This document shows, piece by piece, positions 9,579-21,572 of a stretch of DNA of 64,000 nucleotides. Both the position numbers and the translations under genes were made by a program. Source of the DNA: Hydractinia symbiolongicarpus. Its lineage: Eukaryota > Cnidaria > Hydrozoa > Anthoathecata > Hydractiniidae. Each line of letters begins with the position of its first letter. The stretch's first letter is position 1. A model generated the notes under the pieces. It was not told where the DNA came from and did no database searches. It saw nothing but the letters and a program-made list of their open reading frames with translations. The stretch spans positions 2,914,001-2,978,000 of the forward strand of contig NC_079879.1 of NCBI RefSeq assembly GCF_029227915.1, read 5' to 3'.

Positions 9579-11749
9579 AGTGTATTTTTCCTTTCTTTTT
9601 TAACTTTGACCTATATTATTTGTATATACTTGTTAATATGACTTTCATAATTACAATATAAGCAAACAGAAGCACGTAATACTTACCCTTCTAGGTTTAA
9701 TTTCGATGAACAAAAACGCGCTTCACCACCATGCATGCGTATACCACACCCATATACGAGACGTCCTTTAAAAACAGTTTAGAACTTTTAAAAGGCTTGA
9801 TGAAAAGATTTTTAGAAGATGTTTTAACTCGAATGTGAAGATAGTTAAGCATTTTAAAATAGCAGCTGGGAAACAAAGTGAACTATTCTGCATGTAATTT
9901 CACTAGTGCGGTTAGTTCAATTTCAAAGCGGTTGCCAAAACACGTGTAAATTAAATAAGGTTATTTTTATCATGTGGTTTCTTGTTGTGTCATTAAAAAC
10001 ACGTACGGGCAGAAATGATAAACGCAGTGCGCACCATCACCTTGCTTTAGTCACGAGAGAACTATAAAGTAACCACTGAAAAAAGTGCTTAGAAATAACC
10101 AGCAGCCTAAACGTATTCTGCACCAAAGTCATTTAGTCAGATTATTTCTAAGCAACGAGAAAAGAATAGCATAGTTGCATAAAAAATGGCTTATGTCGCA
10201 TTTCACAAATATATTGGTTAAAAAAGTTGGTTAGTGGTAACATTATCTTTGTAAAAAATATAATATACACCAATAAAAATTAATAACTAAATAAAAATAA
10301 CAAGAGTCAAGTTTATGAGACTGATCAGAAGCAAATATGAAGAATTTCACTTTTAATTTTTTTGAATTTGCGACTGACGAACTGGTGGTTCTCAGATGGT
10401 TGCTTCTTTAACTACCATTAATTTACCTGAAACGAATAATTTTACTGGACAGCCATTCTACATGTACCAACACACTTTATTATTGTTTATCGTTTGGGTA
10501 ACCAGCTAGTTACTTGTACTTTATATTTAGCTAGCTACCATTTTATAAGAATGAGTGATATTAGATTTTCTAGAAGTGATTGGAACATTTTTAACATGAA
10601 CTTTTTTAAACAAAATTGGTTAAAAATAATGTAACAGAATTTTTCGATGCTTCCGATGCTTCATTTTAAAATCAGTGAATTGAGCCTTAGGTTGTCCTTA
10701 TTATTTTCTTCTTTTCCGGAAAAATCCAGAGGCTTGTGTTCTTAATGTGATCTCGTTGCCAGGACAATATATTTCATAGATTATAAGTCAAAGAAAGGAA
10801 AATACCCTGCCTGTAATTAAATATTTTAAGGCACTTTGTGACCCAAATAATATAAATAAGTTGTTGTTATTATTTTGTCGAAATTAGCAAATTTTTCATA
10901 AAAAAAATCTCACCGACCTCCTTCAAAACAAAACACATTGATCCAAAAACATCGAAGAAATTTCCTTTTTTTCGTAAGTTTCGGTTTTTAAGGAGCCTGA
11001 GGGACACATATCCAGGAATGGTTACACTGAGTTTCCTCTACCATGTTCATCACAGTAACTTCATGTGTTTCTAGAAGCAACTTATTTTCATTTCAGCCTC
11101 ATATTTGTAATCTCAGTCTTAGTTGCTAAGAATTTATTACAAGATTAGCTTAACCATTGTTTAATAATGTTTCCTCTAAAAATATCTCTGTAAAATTACT
11201 AGCCGTGAGAATGAAAAAATTCGTGCTATATAAAAATAAAATAGCAAATGCGATATATTTTTATCTAGTTTCTTGCAACGAGCGAATTCTCGTGAAACTT
11301 TAAAGGCAAGTGGTGATCGCATGGCTAACGACTAGTCTCTATATTATTAATAAACATGGTCTGTCTGTTTGAAACAGTGCTAACCACCCACGAAATTTTA
11401 AAGATATAAATAACAAATGCGATATATTTCAACCGACTTTGTAATAATTGCTCGCGTGAAGTCAACTAATGACGAGTTTTGATTATTAATTGTTTCAGAT
11501 TAATTGTTATTTATAAAACCTCAGAAATGCTGCTCATTTTCAACCTTGCACCCCAGGGTTTTTTTGCGCCTATGATGTTCTAATTACCATAAGCGTAGAA
11601 AATCCCTGGGGATATGGTTAGTTCATTAACTGGGGTGCCCACTTGCTGCTGGCTGTTACTCACGCCGTTGTCATGCAGTTGTCATGGTTTTTCGTTTGTA
11701 TTATTTTTGTGAGTACAAGCGATGAGTTTTGTGAGTTCTAGCGATGGCG
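9579..11749. other. Long non-coding AT-rich interval
   Basis: No frame above background and no recognised domain. Only scattered short repeats are seen, including the small palindrome at 11542-11619. Confidence 0.4.
11542..11619. repeat. Short palindromic element with CCCCAGGG-type ends
   Basis: The ends AACCTTGCACCCCAGGG and CCCTGGGGATATGGTT are imperfect inverted copies around a short spacer. The same terminal word recurs at 30936-31027, 31300-31334 and 63035-63099, suggesting one dispersed mini-MITE family. Confidence 0.45.
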
Positions 11750-13878
11750 GTGTACCTAGTGGACGATCAAATGCACTAATGGCCATTTTGAAAATTATGT
11801 TTTTTAGCCATGTATAAACCTTAAACAAACCAATTTTTAAACTACAAACGTAGATTTTGCAGGAGTATGCTTAAGTCCAGCTCTAGCTAGCTTAATTTGT
11901 TATGATTATTTTAAAGTTTTTAGTCAGCTTGATACAACAACTCTTTATCCTGGCTAAAATTATTTATTTTTTTATGTTTGGGTTTGTGGTGGCTATCTAT
12001 CGCGCTAGCTGTTTATTTATATCTGGCTAAAAAGTAAAAGAAGCCAAATGCATTTTAGCTCCTCCAAAATTCTTAATCAGTAATACGTTTTATTATTGTC
12101 ATTAAAACTTATTCGACAAATCAACATACAACCTGTATTAACGCTCAGTCCGGTGTGACGATTAATTTTTGAACTTTCACAAGAATTTTTCCTGAAAATT
12201 ATTGTTCCCTATTGTTTTTTGCTTTAACAGAGTAAAACAGGGTATGTTTTTTTTATTTTTGAAATTCACACAAACGTTTTCACAAAATAAAATGGTCGAA
12301 AAAATTTTAAAAATAGAGAAATAATGGGCTGTTTTATTTGTTTTTGTTTAAACTGAAGTTAGAATATAGTTTTTTTGAAAAGGGTATTAATCCCATGCGA
12401 CATGGTTTATCTGTACTAAGCGCTCAGCCCAGTTTTATTAACAGGCTTGTTACCTGTGTTTCTATTTAACCAAAGTTGCGATAAAGTTTTTTTGGAAGGG
12501 CATTACGCCTATACGGATGTGCGACATGGTATACCTGTACTATTTGTCCAACCCGGTGTTAATGACGGGCTGTTTGTTTGTCACAAGACATCACTATTCT
12601 TTTGAACGAATTTTAACAGCGGCACTGATTGTAAATCTGACTTAATTGCAAAACTCTAATTGTGTCAACAAAACCAAGATGGAATTCTAGTTTATGGATT
12701 TACAATTTCTATTTTTTTTAACGGGTGTTTTGTTTATCTAGTGGATTTCCATTGTCGAGATAACCAAGGATTCCTTGATGGCACAATAATTATTATCAAA
12801 TTTAGAGAAATTTTATGATTTTGCTGATTACGTTATCAAAGTTTACATAACAACATGCAACATTTTAGTGCAGTATCTTTATTAGCTAATTGACAGATGA
12901 TTATGCCGTTTTTTAATCCCTTTTCCTCTTTTATCAGCGAACAAATATTTATTTCATCCATTTATCCAAAATAAACAAAACTATACTGGGAGTTTGTTAT
13001 ATAAACTTTTAAAAAGTTTTTCAAAGATTAGTCCTATGCCAAGTATATGCTTTTTTGTCTGATAAGCTTAATCCCTGTTTTTAAGTGTTTAGAAAAGGTT
13101 ACAACACACAGTATGAACTCGTACGATTAAAAAATGGAAGGGTGTGTGAGAAAGAAGGGTGTTGTTGGTGCTCACCTTATGGAACTTTCACAGGTTGAAT
13201 AAACATACAGTGTACAACTAAAACAATCACTCAGCAATCGTGCAACATTGTCATTTTGCCGTTCAAGTTCAAAAGGCGTAATACACTTTTTCAAAAAAAC
13301 TTTATTGCAACTTCAGTTTAAATAAAAAATACAGGAAAAACACACTGTTACCCCATCCAGATAAAACCATAAATCAGCAATTTTATTCATAGAATAAGTG
13401 TTTTTGTGACATTAATAAAAGATGGATCTACCTTACTGCATTTATCATTAAAATTATTAAGAATTTTGGTGCAGCTAAACTGTATTTGGCTACTTTTTCT
13501 TCAAAGCCAGATATAAATAAACAGCTAAATAGTTAGATAGCCACAAACTTAAACATAAAATAAATAATTTTGGCAAGGGTAAGAAGCTGTTATACCTAAC
13601 TCAACAAAAACTTTAAAAGATTAGCAATAAATTAAGCTAGCTTGCTTGCTTGCCAGGACTGGACGTAGCCATGCCCCCTTAAAATTTACTTTTGTAGCCA
13701 AAATCTTAAAATTCGTCTGTTTAAGATTTATACGTAGCTAGAAAATGAGACAATATCTATATCATAACATGCAAAAAAATGTAAAATGCACAATACAATG
13801 CTTTTATATAACAAAATGGTCAAAAACGACTCACAAACCTTCAAAATGGTCACTATCACATTTGGTCATCCACCAATC
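11750..13878. mobile_element. 2.1-kb element with ~600-bp imperfect inverted arms (fold-back type)
   Basis: The reverse complement of about 13290-13878 matches about 11750-12390 over its whole length. Shared blocks include TATAAA(C/T)CTTAAACA, TTTATTTATATCTGGCT and TTTAAACTGAAGTT. The centre (12390-13290) has no coding frame. Within the left half a module of about 120 bp ending in GTGCGACATGG/ATGCGACATGG occurs twice (near 12348 and 12469), with a weaker third copy near 12115. It is non-autonomous. No target duplication could be assigned, so the superfamily is unknown. The right edge abuts the LINE relic at 13880. Confidence 0.65.
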
Positions 13879-14756
13879 AAACACTGCAGTTGATAGTTAT
13901 GGCAGATGCCAATGTTAATTATCTGAGAGGTGGCAATCGTGACGACATGAGGGTTACGTTACAAAATCTTTGGTCTCAAACAACTCATATAAAGAGCTAC
14001 CATCAATCGGAGACATTAATTGACAAAATAGCATTAAACAATCCATCATCTATTAGAGAGTTAATAGTAATACCTACAACATACAGTGATCATGATATGG
14101 TTGGCTGCACCCTAAAAATTAATCATATCAAGTATAAACACAAAACGAGAAAACGCAGAAATATGAGGAATTATGACCGTGATAAACTCTGCAGTAACTT
14201 AGAAGCATGTGATTGAAGTGAAGTTTATAATTCAACAAGCGCTAACGAAGCATGGAAGATCATAAAAAATTTTATGCGAACATCTATTGATTCAATGATT
14301 CCTAATACAACCAAGAAAGTACAAGGGAAGCCAAGCCCTTCGTTAACTTCCGTCATCAGACATAAAATGGACAAAAGAGATCAACTGTATCGGAAATCGA
14401 GGAAAATTAGATCCAAAGATGATAAACGTGACTTTATTAAAATGCGTAACCAAGTGAATAACGTTGTCAGAAAAGCTGAATACCATCAAAACTAAATGAA
14501 ATAAGACGAAAAAGATCCACATAACTTTTGGTCTACAAAAAAAAAATATCCAAGTAAAGCAAAGAAACACATTTCTACTTCCTTTAAAACTGAAAATGGC
14601 TCAACACCTGAACCTGAGCAAATCTCGAGTGGTTTTTTTCAGTTTTTTTCATCCGCTGTGAAGAAGCTAAAACGTTAATCAATGCCGCTACGTAACTTTG
14701 CCTGGCAATGTCACTTTACAATTAAAAGTCGCACCACTAAATGTTTCAAGCTACAA

Positions 14757-14998
14757 CCGATTGGTAGCCTTGTGGTAGAGCGTTAGCTTCCAGTGCGATA
14801 GGTCTTGAGTTCAAACCCCGGCCGAGTCATGCCAGAGACTATAAAGGTGTGCATCTATTCTTTCTGCTTAGCGCCCAGCATGAGAATAGGATTTAAATGC
14901 GCTAGGACCCCCTTCGCAAGACCCTTGTTGATAGCAGCACCAATAGGAACTTAGGAGGTCATCCTGGGTAAATAATTCCAATAATAATAATAATAATA
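14757..14998 (+). mobile_element. tRNA-derived SINE nested in the LINE relic
   Basis: The 5' part resembles a tRNA: an A-box-like TAGCCTTGTGGTAGAGCG at 14764-14781 and a B-box-like GAGTTCAAACCC at 14807-14818, spaced as in RNA polymerase III promoters. A unique body follows, and the element ends in an (AAT)n tail at about 14979-14998. LINE coding resumes directly after it, so it inserted after the LINE. Mobilisation would depend on a partner LINE. Confidence 0.7.
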
Positions 14999-15122
14999 TC
15001 CGTCGACACTGTAATTAAAATTATGAAATCTTTGAAACGCAAAATGGCAGTTGGTATCGACCAAATACCTAGTTTAATCAATATGGTTTTAGAGCGAAAA
15101 GATCAACAATCTGGCAACCAAT

Positions 15123-15162
15123 CTTATACTATCAGTGAAAGATATTTCACTGATAGTATAAG
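15123..15162. repeat. Perfect 18-bp hairpin inside the RT relic
   Basis: Arms 15123-15140 and 15145-15162 are exact reverse complements with a 4-nt loop. The right arm keeps reasonable RT coding (YFTDSIRHH), so the left arm is probably an inverted copy made by template switching. Confidence 0.6.
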
Positions 15163-16357
15163 GCATCATGTAGACAAAGGAGAATTTGCCGGAGCGGATT
15201 GCATAAATTTAAACAAAGCATTCAAAGCAAGCTGTTGCCAAAGCTTACTGCTTATAGCATATGGGAAAATGATCTTTTATGGCTCACTGACTACTTGTTT
15301 GGACGTGAACAATATGTTGTTTTTAATAATATACTTTCGGGACAGAAGTACCTCACTGTTGGTGTACCCCAGGGTACCATTTTAGGTCGGCTGTTGTTTT
15401 TGTTGTATTTTATCTTCCTGACAACTTAAAAAACGTTCTAAAATCATCAAATACGCCGATGATAATGTCTCGTTCTGTGGAGGAAAAACATTCGATGTTA
15501 CTGAAACAGAACTTAATCATGACATGGATGAAATATAATAATAATAATAACAAGCTTATCCTTAGCATAAGAAAAGGGAAAACTGGTTGTTTGGTATACC
15601 TTAATGGCTTACGAAATTAACGAAACCTTTGTGCATCAAATACCGTAATTAAATTGTCAATAAAGTCACTCATTATAAGCTTGGAACCGAATTGAATACG
15701 TTCCTTGACCTCAATGACGATTTTAACTTGTCATACAAAAAACGACATCCCGATTACGTCTATTACCTAAAATTCCACCATTACTCACATTTAAAGTTGG
15801 AAAAGCAATTTACCAGACTATGATTATATCTGTGATGACATACAGCAGAATGACTAACCTCAACTTGATGTGTACTCAACGAGAGAGGCTTCAGTCAAGC
15901 GACGGTCGTGCACGAAAAATTTTACAATCCACGAACATCCACACTGCTGAGAAAACCATAATATTTTTTATTCGTAACCTTTTTATCGTCCTACCAACCT
16001 TTTTATACATCTTTTTAAAGTCACGTCCTTTTTTACCACGATATTCGCCACTGCAAAAAAAGGCATTTTCGACCTAGCGACCCCGACCACTAACCCGGAC
16101 CATTATTCCGGACAACAAATCCGGAGTAATAAGCTTGTCACTCCTTTTGCGCTGGATTTTAACTTCATTAGCCGATCAGAAACCTCATTCGTTTCACGTG
16201 TTTCCACAACCTGGCGTTTCATTTTATGCCGGGGCGTCCACGAGATCACCAGAATATCGCAACCACGAGGCCACGAGGACGGATTGGTTTTACACACTTA
16301 ATCTGTTCTCAATCTCAATTTTCTCAATTCCCATTTTCTTTAAAGCACTTAGCTACA

Positions 16358-16445
16358 CCATGTATAAATCGTAAACAAACCAATTTTAAGATTTTAGCTA
16401 GGAACGTAGATTTCAAGGTAGCATTCTGCTAAAGCTAGCTAGGCT
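16358..16445 (+). repeat. Fragment of the 11750-13878 palindromic element
   Basis: The words TGTATAAATCGTAAACAAACCAATTTTAAG and AACGTAGATTT...GCT match the left arm near 11810-11880. This shows the element is a dispersed family. Confidence 0.5.
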
Positions 16446-17697
16446 AGCTACAGTTAGTACTTATGTAACTTATGTATATTCAAAAAATCAAAACCAGTCA
16501 GTTAATACGCGAGTAATTGTGTTTATTTACAAAGAAACAAGCCTACCTTTTTTACTATTTTCTCACCACAACTCGGGAAATCACTGCTGGACGGTGCAAT
16601 GTTAATTTAGCTAATATTAAACTATTTTTTCTTACGGTTAGAACCCTCTTGTTTCGCGAGTGTCTGCCTTAGATGTAGATGGACACTACAGGCAATCAAG
16701 GGACTTTTTTCAGACGCACGCAATGCGTTATATCTCGTTTTATGCATAATTGAACGTTCCATCGTGTCCCGCAGCTCACAAAGTTGTTGCAACGCCGCAA
16801 AGAAAGGTTCTCAAGAAAAAAAATTATCAACACGTCCTACTTTGTGGCAGTCGTTCCTTTCTAACAGTGAAACAGCCGACATAACTTAAGTTAAAAGTCA
16901 TATATGGGTTCGTTGCTCCCTTTATCCAAATTTCGTCGTTGCTTTTTGCAGTAAGACTTTTTTCAAAAGATATTTAGGTTGGTCAAAATCGGGAACAATG
17001 AGTTATTCTCCTGAATTTTTTTATCTGCTTCATTTAAAAATATATTTTCTTTACATTACTTTCCGTCTTATTGTTAAAGGATTCGTTTATTAATCGTTAA
17101 AGAATGTTCTAAATCGATTCATGGTTTTTTATCGTTGCTAAATTCTTATGGTATTTTCACGCGCTAGAGTGAAAATTAATTTTCGTGAAGAATTATTAAA
17201 GTGATTATTTGCGAAAATTAATTCGCGAAAAAATTCTAAAAATAGACCATTCACGAATGTTATTTCACTTGGTTCCTCGATTTTTCTTTTCTTTTTAGAA
17301 AAGCAAGAAAAACAAATAAGTTTGATTTAAACATAAAGAAAAAATAATTACAATGCCGAAGAGTATTTGTAAGAAATGTCTCTTAAAAAATTTACATTTA
17401 AATTGTTCGTTAGAAGAATGTTTTGCAATCTGGATAAAACATTGTGACTTTCGATAAAAAAAAAATCCTCCGAGTTTTTCTTGTCATGCATACTTTACTA
17501 GCGACAACGAAAAAACTCGTTTTTTAAGCATTTTTTCTTATTAGATTTAATTTAATAAACCAATAGAGCTTACTTGCTCTTCTCCACATCTAAACGTTTT
17601 CCATCGCAGTGCTTCTGTGTGAAATTGACACGATCAAACCACGAAGTAATGTAGGGAAAATTACTAAAGAATTAGCGCTTTCCTGTGCAGACTTCCT
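16446..17697. other. Non-coding AT-rich interval
   Basis: No supported gene. It ends at the 3' end of the minus-strand GPCR copy B, so the right part should contain its 3' untranslated region. An AATAAA on the minus strand was not pinned down. Confidence 0.35.
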
Positions 17698-18819
17698 TTA
17701 CAAAGTGGAGTTATTATTTGTAGAAGCCAATGTAATTGTTTCTTGAGATCTTCGGTAATTAAATGGCGTATTGTTTAAATGAAATATGGCTTCCGTTGAC
17801 TGGGAGTAACTCAAACTTCTTTTAACGCTTTTTCGTCTGTTGGTTCGCAACCAGTATCCCCTCCAAAAATAAATTATTGGATTAAATATTGAATTTGTAA
17901 TCAGTAAACATTCCGCTGTTACTTCAAACTTTAAACTGGCTTCCTTGAAAAATATTAACATTGCGGCGTAAGGAAAGTTAAATATCAAAAATCCAAAAGA
18001 AACCAAACAACATGTGATGAAAGCCAATGTTTCGACTCCACTTCTTTTTCTGCTAGTAATTGAAGCTCTGCGATTCTTTCTTTCAGAAAAACCTCTCAAG
18101 AGAATTGCTTGTTTTAGTATTTTATACACCATGGTAATGTTTAAAATACATATTAGGAATCCAACAAAAAAGATAATTCCCCCGGTGGCCTTATCAGCTG
18201 TTCTCGAAGCTTTTTCTAACCCATATTCGATTCCTTTGTGATATTGAAAAATGCTTATGGACCCTTGTAAAACCAGGGTTAGTATCCACAACGTTAGAAC
18301 ACATACCAACATATTTGCTTTTTCCATTAACACTCTATATTCCATTAAGTACGTTACAGCAAATACTCTTTCCAATGAGATAGCCAGCACATGGAAAATC
18401 GACCCAAAAATTGAAAACCATTGAAACTGCCTCGTTATGATAATAATCTCCTCTGATTCATAAATTCTTGCTTTTTCTTCTATTAGTTTTACAGTTATAG
18501 CTGTAATAGTAAGTAAACTGTAAGCTAAGTCAAGGAAACACAAACTTATTATGAAATATTCTGATTTGGTGTTTTTTAACTTTCGCAACTTCAAGCATAC
18601 AAGTTCACTTACATTGCAAAAAAGGGCGATGATGCTGAGCATAAGAACCGGCCATTTGTCTGCTAGAAATGGAAAATCTAATACATCTTGCTCATAAGGG
18701 TCAAGAAGCTCTTTTGGGATTGTGTGATACTCGTTTTTACAGTCTAATAATGTCTTGTTACGGCATATAATGTGCGTTAAATTATTCTTCAACACAATAG
18801 CCCAATATCGCTCGACCAT
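17698..18819 (-). CDS. Class A-like GPCR, cnidarian divergent family, copy B
   Basis: Intact single-exon receptor of 373 residues. The N-terminus has NLT and NKT sequons and the family Cys pair (CRNKTLLDC, residues 19-27). TM2 has LCFLD, TM3 ends in LERVFAV, TM6 has FNFP, and TM7 has NPIIYFWRG followed by a basic helix 8 (RTNRRKSVKR). The third loop is basic and Ser/Arg-rich (ERKNRRASITSRKRSG), as expected for G-protein coupling and kinase control. Cysteines at the start of TM3 and in ECL2 are absent, as in copy A. It is most like copy A, on the opposite strand about 9 kb away. It is a plasma-membrane receptor of unknown ligand. Confidence 0.85.
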   Translation of the reverse strand: MVERYWAIVLKNNLTHIICRNKTLLDCKNEYHTIPKELLDPYEQDVLDFPFLADKWPVLMLSIIALFCNVSELVCLKLRKLKNTKSEYFIISLCFLDLAYSLLTITAITVKLIEEKARIYESEEIIIITRQFQWFSIFGSIFHVLAISLERVFAVTYLMEYRVLMEKANMLVCVLTLWILTLVLQGSISIFQYHKGIEYGLEKASRTADKATGGIIFFVGFLICILNITMVYKILKQAILLRGFSERKNRRASITSRKRSGVETLAFITCCLVSFGFLIFNFPYAAMLIFFKEASLKFEVTAECLLITNSIFNPIIYFWRGYWLRTNRRKSVKRSLSYSQSTEAIFHLNNTPFNYRRSQETITLASTNNNSTL

Positions 18820-20838
18820 TTTTACCGAATCAGCAACTACTACGATCTACTTTCTTCAGTAAATGAAAAAATCGTTTTAACTTTTGAATCATTTAATTAA
18901 ATTGTTTTCTTCATTACTCTAATTTGTCACTTTCATGTGTATTGTTTAATTTATTAAAAATAAAAACAACAATTACTTTAGTGGTTACTGGTAATTGTTT
19001 CATAATCTTTTAGACGTCAACATGTCGTTAGTGTTTATGTTCCGTCCTGTGAGACAAAAGTCATTTACGGACAGAGCTACAACAGTAGGGTCAAGCTTAG
19101 TAAATTAACATTGAGCCAATAGCCAATAGTCAATGTCCTGTTTTTCGTCGTCATTGTCACCTCGTTGCTGTCGTCGGTGCTGTATCCTGTATTGTTTTGT
19201 AATCTTTGTCAAACTTTTTGTTGTTGTTAGTTATCGCTTCTCCATTTCTCGAAGGGATTTGTGCATGTAATATTTTGGACATAGATATATACGGTGTTGT
19301 ACCTTGTAACATGATTAAAGGTACCCTATCCTACTGAATTGGCAATAGGCTATTTTTCCAACCCCTTTAAGCCAATTGGACCTGGATTCATTTCTTAGAA
19401 AATACAATCTTAAAAAATGCAACTTGAAGTCAAAAAAAAATAGCCGTCAGCGATAATCTTTAGCATGGATGATTATCACAGGATGTTTCCTTTTAGAGGA
19501 GATAACATAATCTACAAACACAAGACGTCTAATATCATGCACACAACAGACAATTTCTCTGTTTACTTCGTACTTATTTTGCAGCACCTTAAACGAAAGA
19601 TGAAGGTTTGGTTCGTTAAGCCTGGCAGACCGGATGTAGAGTGGGGATCATTTCATTTTTTAAAAGGAAAAGGAATGGGATGAGATTCAAAATTATGTTG
19701 CGCTGAATACTTTTGGTGCATGTAACTTTCGCGAGCAGAAAATTTTACGAATTTTGCGAAATTTCACCAAATAAAAGATTAGGACGCAAAATTTTGGCAA
19801 GAAGTTTCAATGTTATGCTTTGATAATGCAAGTATACATTTTGACATACAATCCATTTATAACTGTTAGTGATTCTCGTTTTCAGAATCGCCTATCTCTT
19901 AGTTTGGCTTAAGTTGTTAATTTCGTAATAAGGACACGAATAATTAAAAACAAAATAGACAACGGTATTAGTTATAATATTAATTGTCTATGCTTATAAT
20001 ACTTTGAGGGAACAAAATTAATTAACATTGAAATGTGTATAATATTTTTTCTTTAGACAAATGTTTTTCCCAACCCATGCAAATTTAAATTTATAAATGA
20101 TCGATTAGCAAACGTAACATGTTACTGCTGTTAGCTACTTTTTTTAAAAACAAACACATCTAACTTGCTTGTTACTGACACATGAAGTGGTGTGTTAGTA
20201 TATAAGATTAACTACATGACTGTGAAAAAACCAACTTAAGAGTGGAAAAAAATTCACGAAAGAAGTACAGTTGACTATCCCTAATTCGAATTCCAACGGG
20301 GGAAAATTTTTGTTCGAATTATAGAGAGATTCAAATTATAGAAAGTCTGCACGCTGTTTCAGCCAATCGGATAAAAAATACCAGCTTTTTGCACTGTAAA
20401 ATTAAAAAATTACTCTCTTTTTATGCATAGAATATCATATATTTCGTGTAGATTTGCCAATCACATTGCTAGAAAAACTCATCCATTTGATAAGGGCGTA
20501 TTCCGCACGTATTGATATTGGCACGAGCGGTAATTTCTCCACAACAAGAGTATATTTAAGGCCTTAGACAAGAATCAGTTTTATCTAATGAAATAGAATA
20601 TTTTCACGCGTATTAATTTTCGCGTAAAAAAATTTTGCGCTTAATTTTTGCACGAATGTGGAACATTAGTACGGATAAGGTACTGTTCTTCTCAATATAA
20701 GAATTTTGGTTATTTTCGTTGGATGGAAAGGCGCAAAAAATTTTACATCAAAGCGAATGCAATAGGGGAATAATAAAAGGTAATAACAAGTGTGTTTCGC
20801 ATGTTATAAGCCGCAATAAAAATAATCGCTTTTAGCTA
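18820..20838. other. Non-coding interval
   Basis: No supported gene. The short frame at 19465-19683 has no domain. A pogo-like half end (TACAGTTGACTATCCCTAATTCGAA) lies near 20267 without a visible partner. The promoter of GPCR copy B should lie just above 18820. Confidence 0.35.
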
Positions 20839-21572
20839 TTAACCCTATTCGGTCCGTGGGGGGTGGAATCCCCCCTGACGGTTTTTTTTAATAACTCTTT
20901 ATTGCTGTGTTATATGGCTATGATACTTACTGATTTTCAATATTTATCTATTAGACACCTGCATTCTAGATTTTTAGGTCCCATCCACTTCAGAGACTTT
21001 GATGTTGGCCATTACTCGAAACTACCCCTAAAAATCTCTAGAAATCCTTATAATGGGGAAAATATAATAACTCCTCTTGGGATTATCCTTAGAACTTGAA
21101 ACACGGAACACTACTTTGTTTTATGAACAAGAATCGCTTTGCATAATTTGGACACGTGACTGATCCGATTTCACGATTTTGTCAGGTTTTACCCGAAAAT
21201 CGGAAAAAACCGGATTTTTGGGCAATTTTTTATTCGATCCATGTAAAAACCGGAAGATATGTTAAATAACTTTTATTTAGCTTTCAGAAACTTCAAACAG
21301 AAGTTATAAAAATTGGCTCTAGAACAAAAATAATTAAATTTTAAGCAGATAGTGGCATTTTTAACAAATTTTAAGCTTCTGATGACGTCACAGGAAATGT
21401 GCTGACGCAAGCAAAAATTTATTACCGCCATTATGTTCCTTTTTTGACGTCCTATAAGTGTGCCAAGTTTGATTCAATTTGAACAACCATATGAAAGGGT
21501 ATTGAGGGAGGGGGGCGGAATCCGCCCCCCGGTCAAAGTATGTTCGAAAAACCTCGGACCGAATAGGGTTAA
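20839..21572. mobile_element. piggyBac-like non-autonomous element (TTAA ends)
   Basis: A perfect 18-bp terminal inverted repeat, TTAACCCTATTCGGTCCG at 20839-20856 and its reverse complement at 21555-21572, bounds the unit. TTAA followed by CCC is the signature of piggyBac-superfamily ends with their TTAA target duplication. Inside each end lies a GC-rich palindrome (GGGGGGTGGAATCCCCCC on the left, GGGGGGCGGAATCCGCCCCCC on the right). No transposase frame is present, so it would depend on an enzyme supplied elsewhere. Confidence 0.7.

Larger units (their letters stand above)
13880..16080 (+). mobile_element. Decayed non-LTR retrotransposon (CR1/Jockey-like LINE), 5'-truncated
   Basis: Consecutive broken frames carry, in order, the end of an AP endonuclease domain (VMADANVNYL near 13900; TYSDHDMVG near 14085), a linker (14274-14495) and reverse transcriptase. 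RT landmarks are the fingers motif KRKMAVGIDQIPS (about 15033), the GVPQGTILG box (about 15360) and the YADD catalytic box near 15450. A C-terminal basic segment (RERLQSSDGRARKIL) follows near 15870. Many stops and frameshifts show it is dead. A SINE interrupts it at 14757-14998 and a templated hairpin at 15123-15162. An (AAT)n run lies at 15537-15550. Confidence 0.75.

Noticed and set aside
19465-19683. 72-residue plus-strand frame as a small gene
   Set aside because: No homology, composition like background, no conserved context.
20863-21099. 78-residue frame inside the piggyBac-like element as a transposase piece
   Set aside because: No DDD-type motif or similarity; it is too short and starts within the terminal region.
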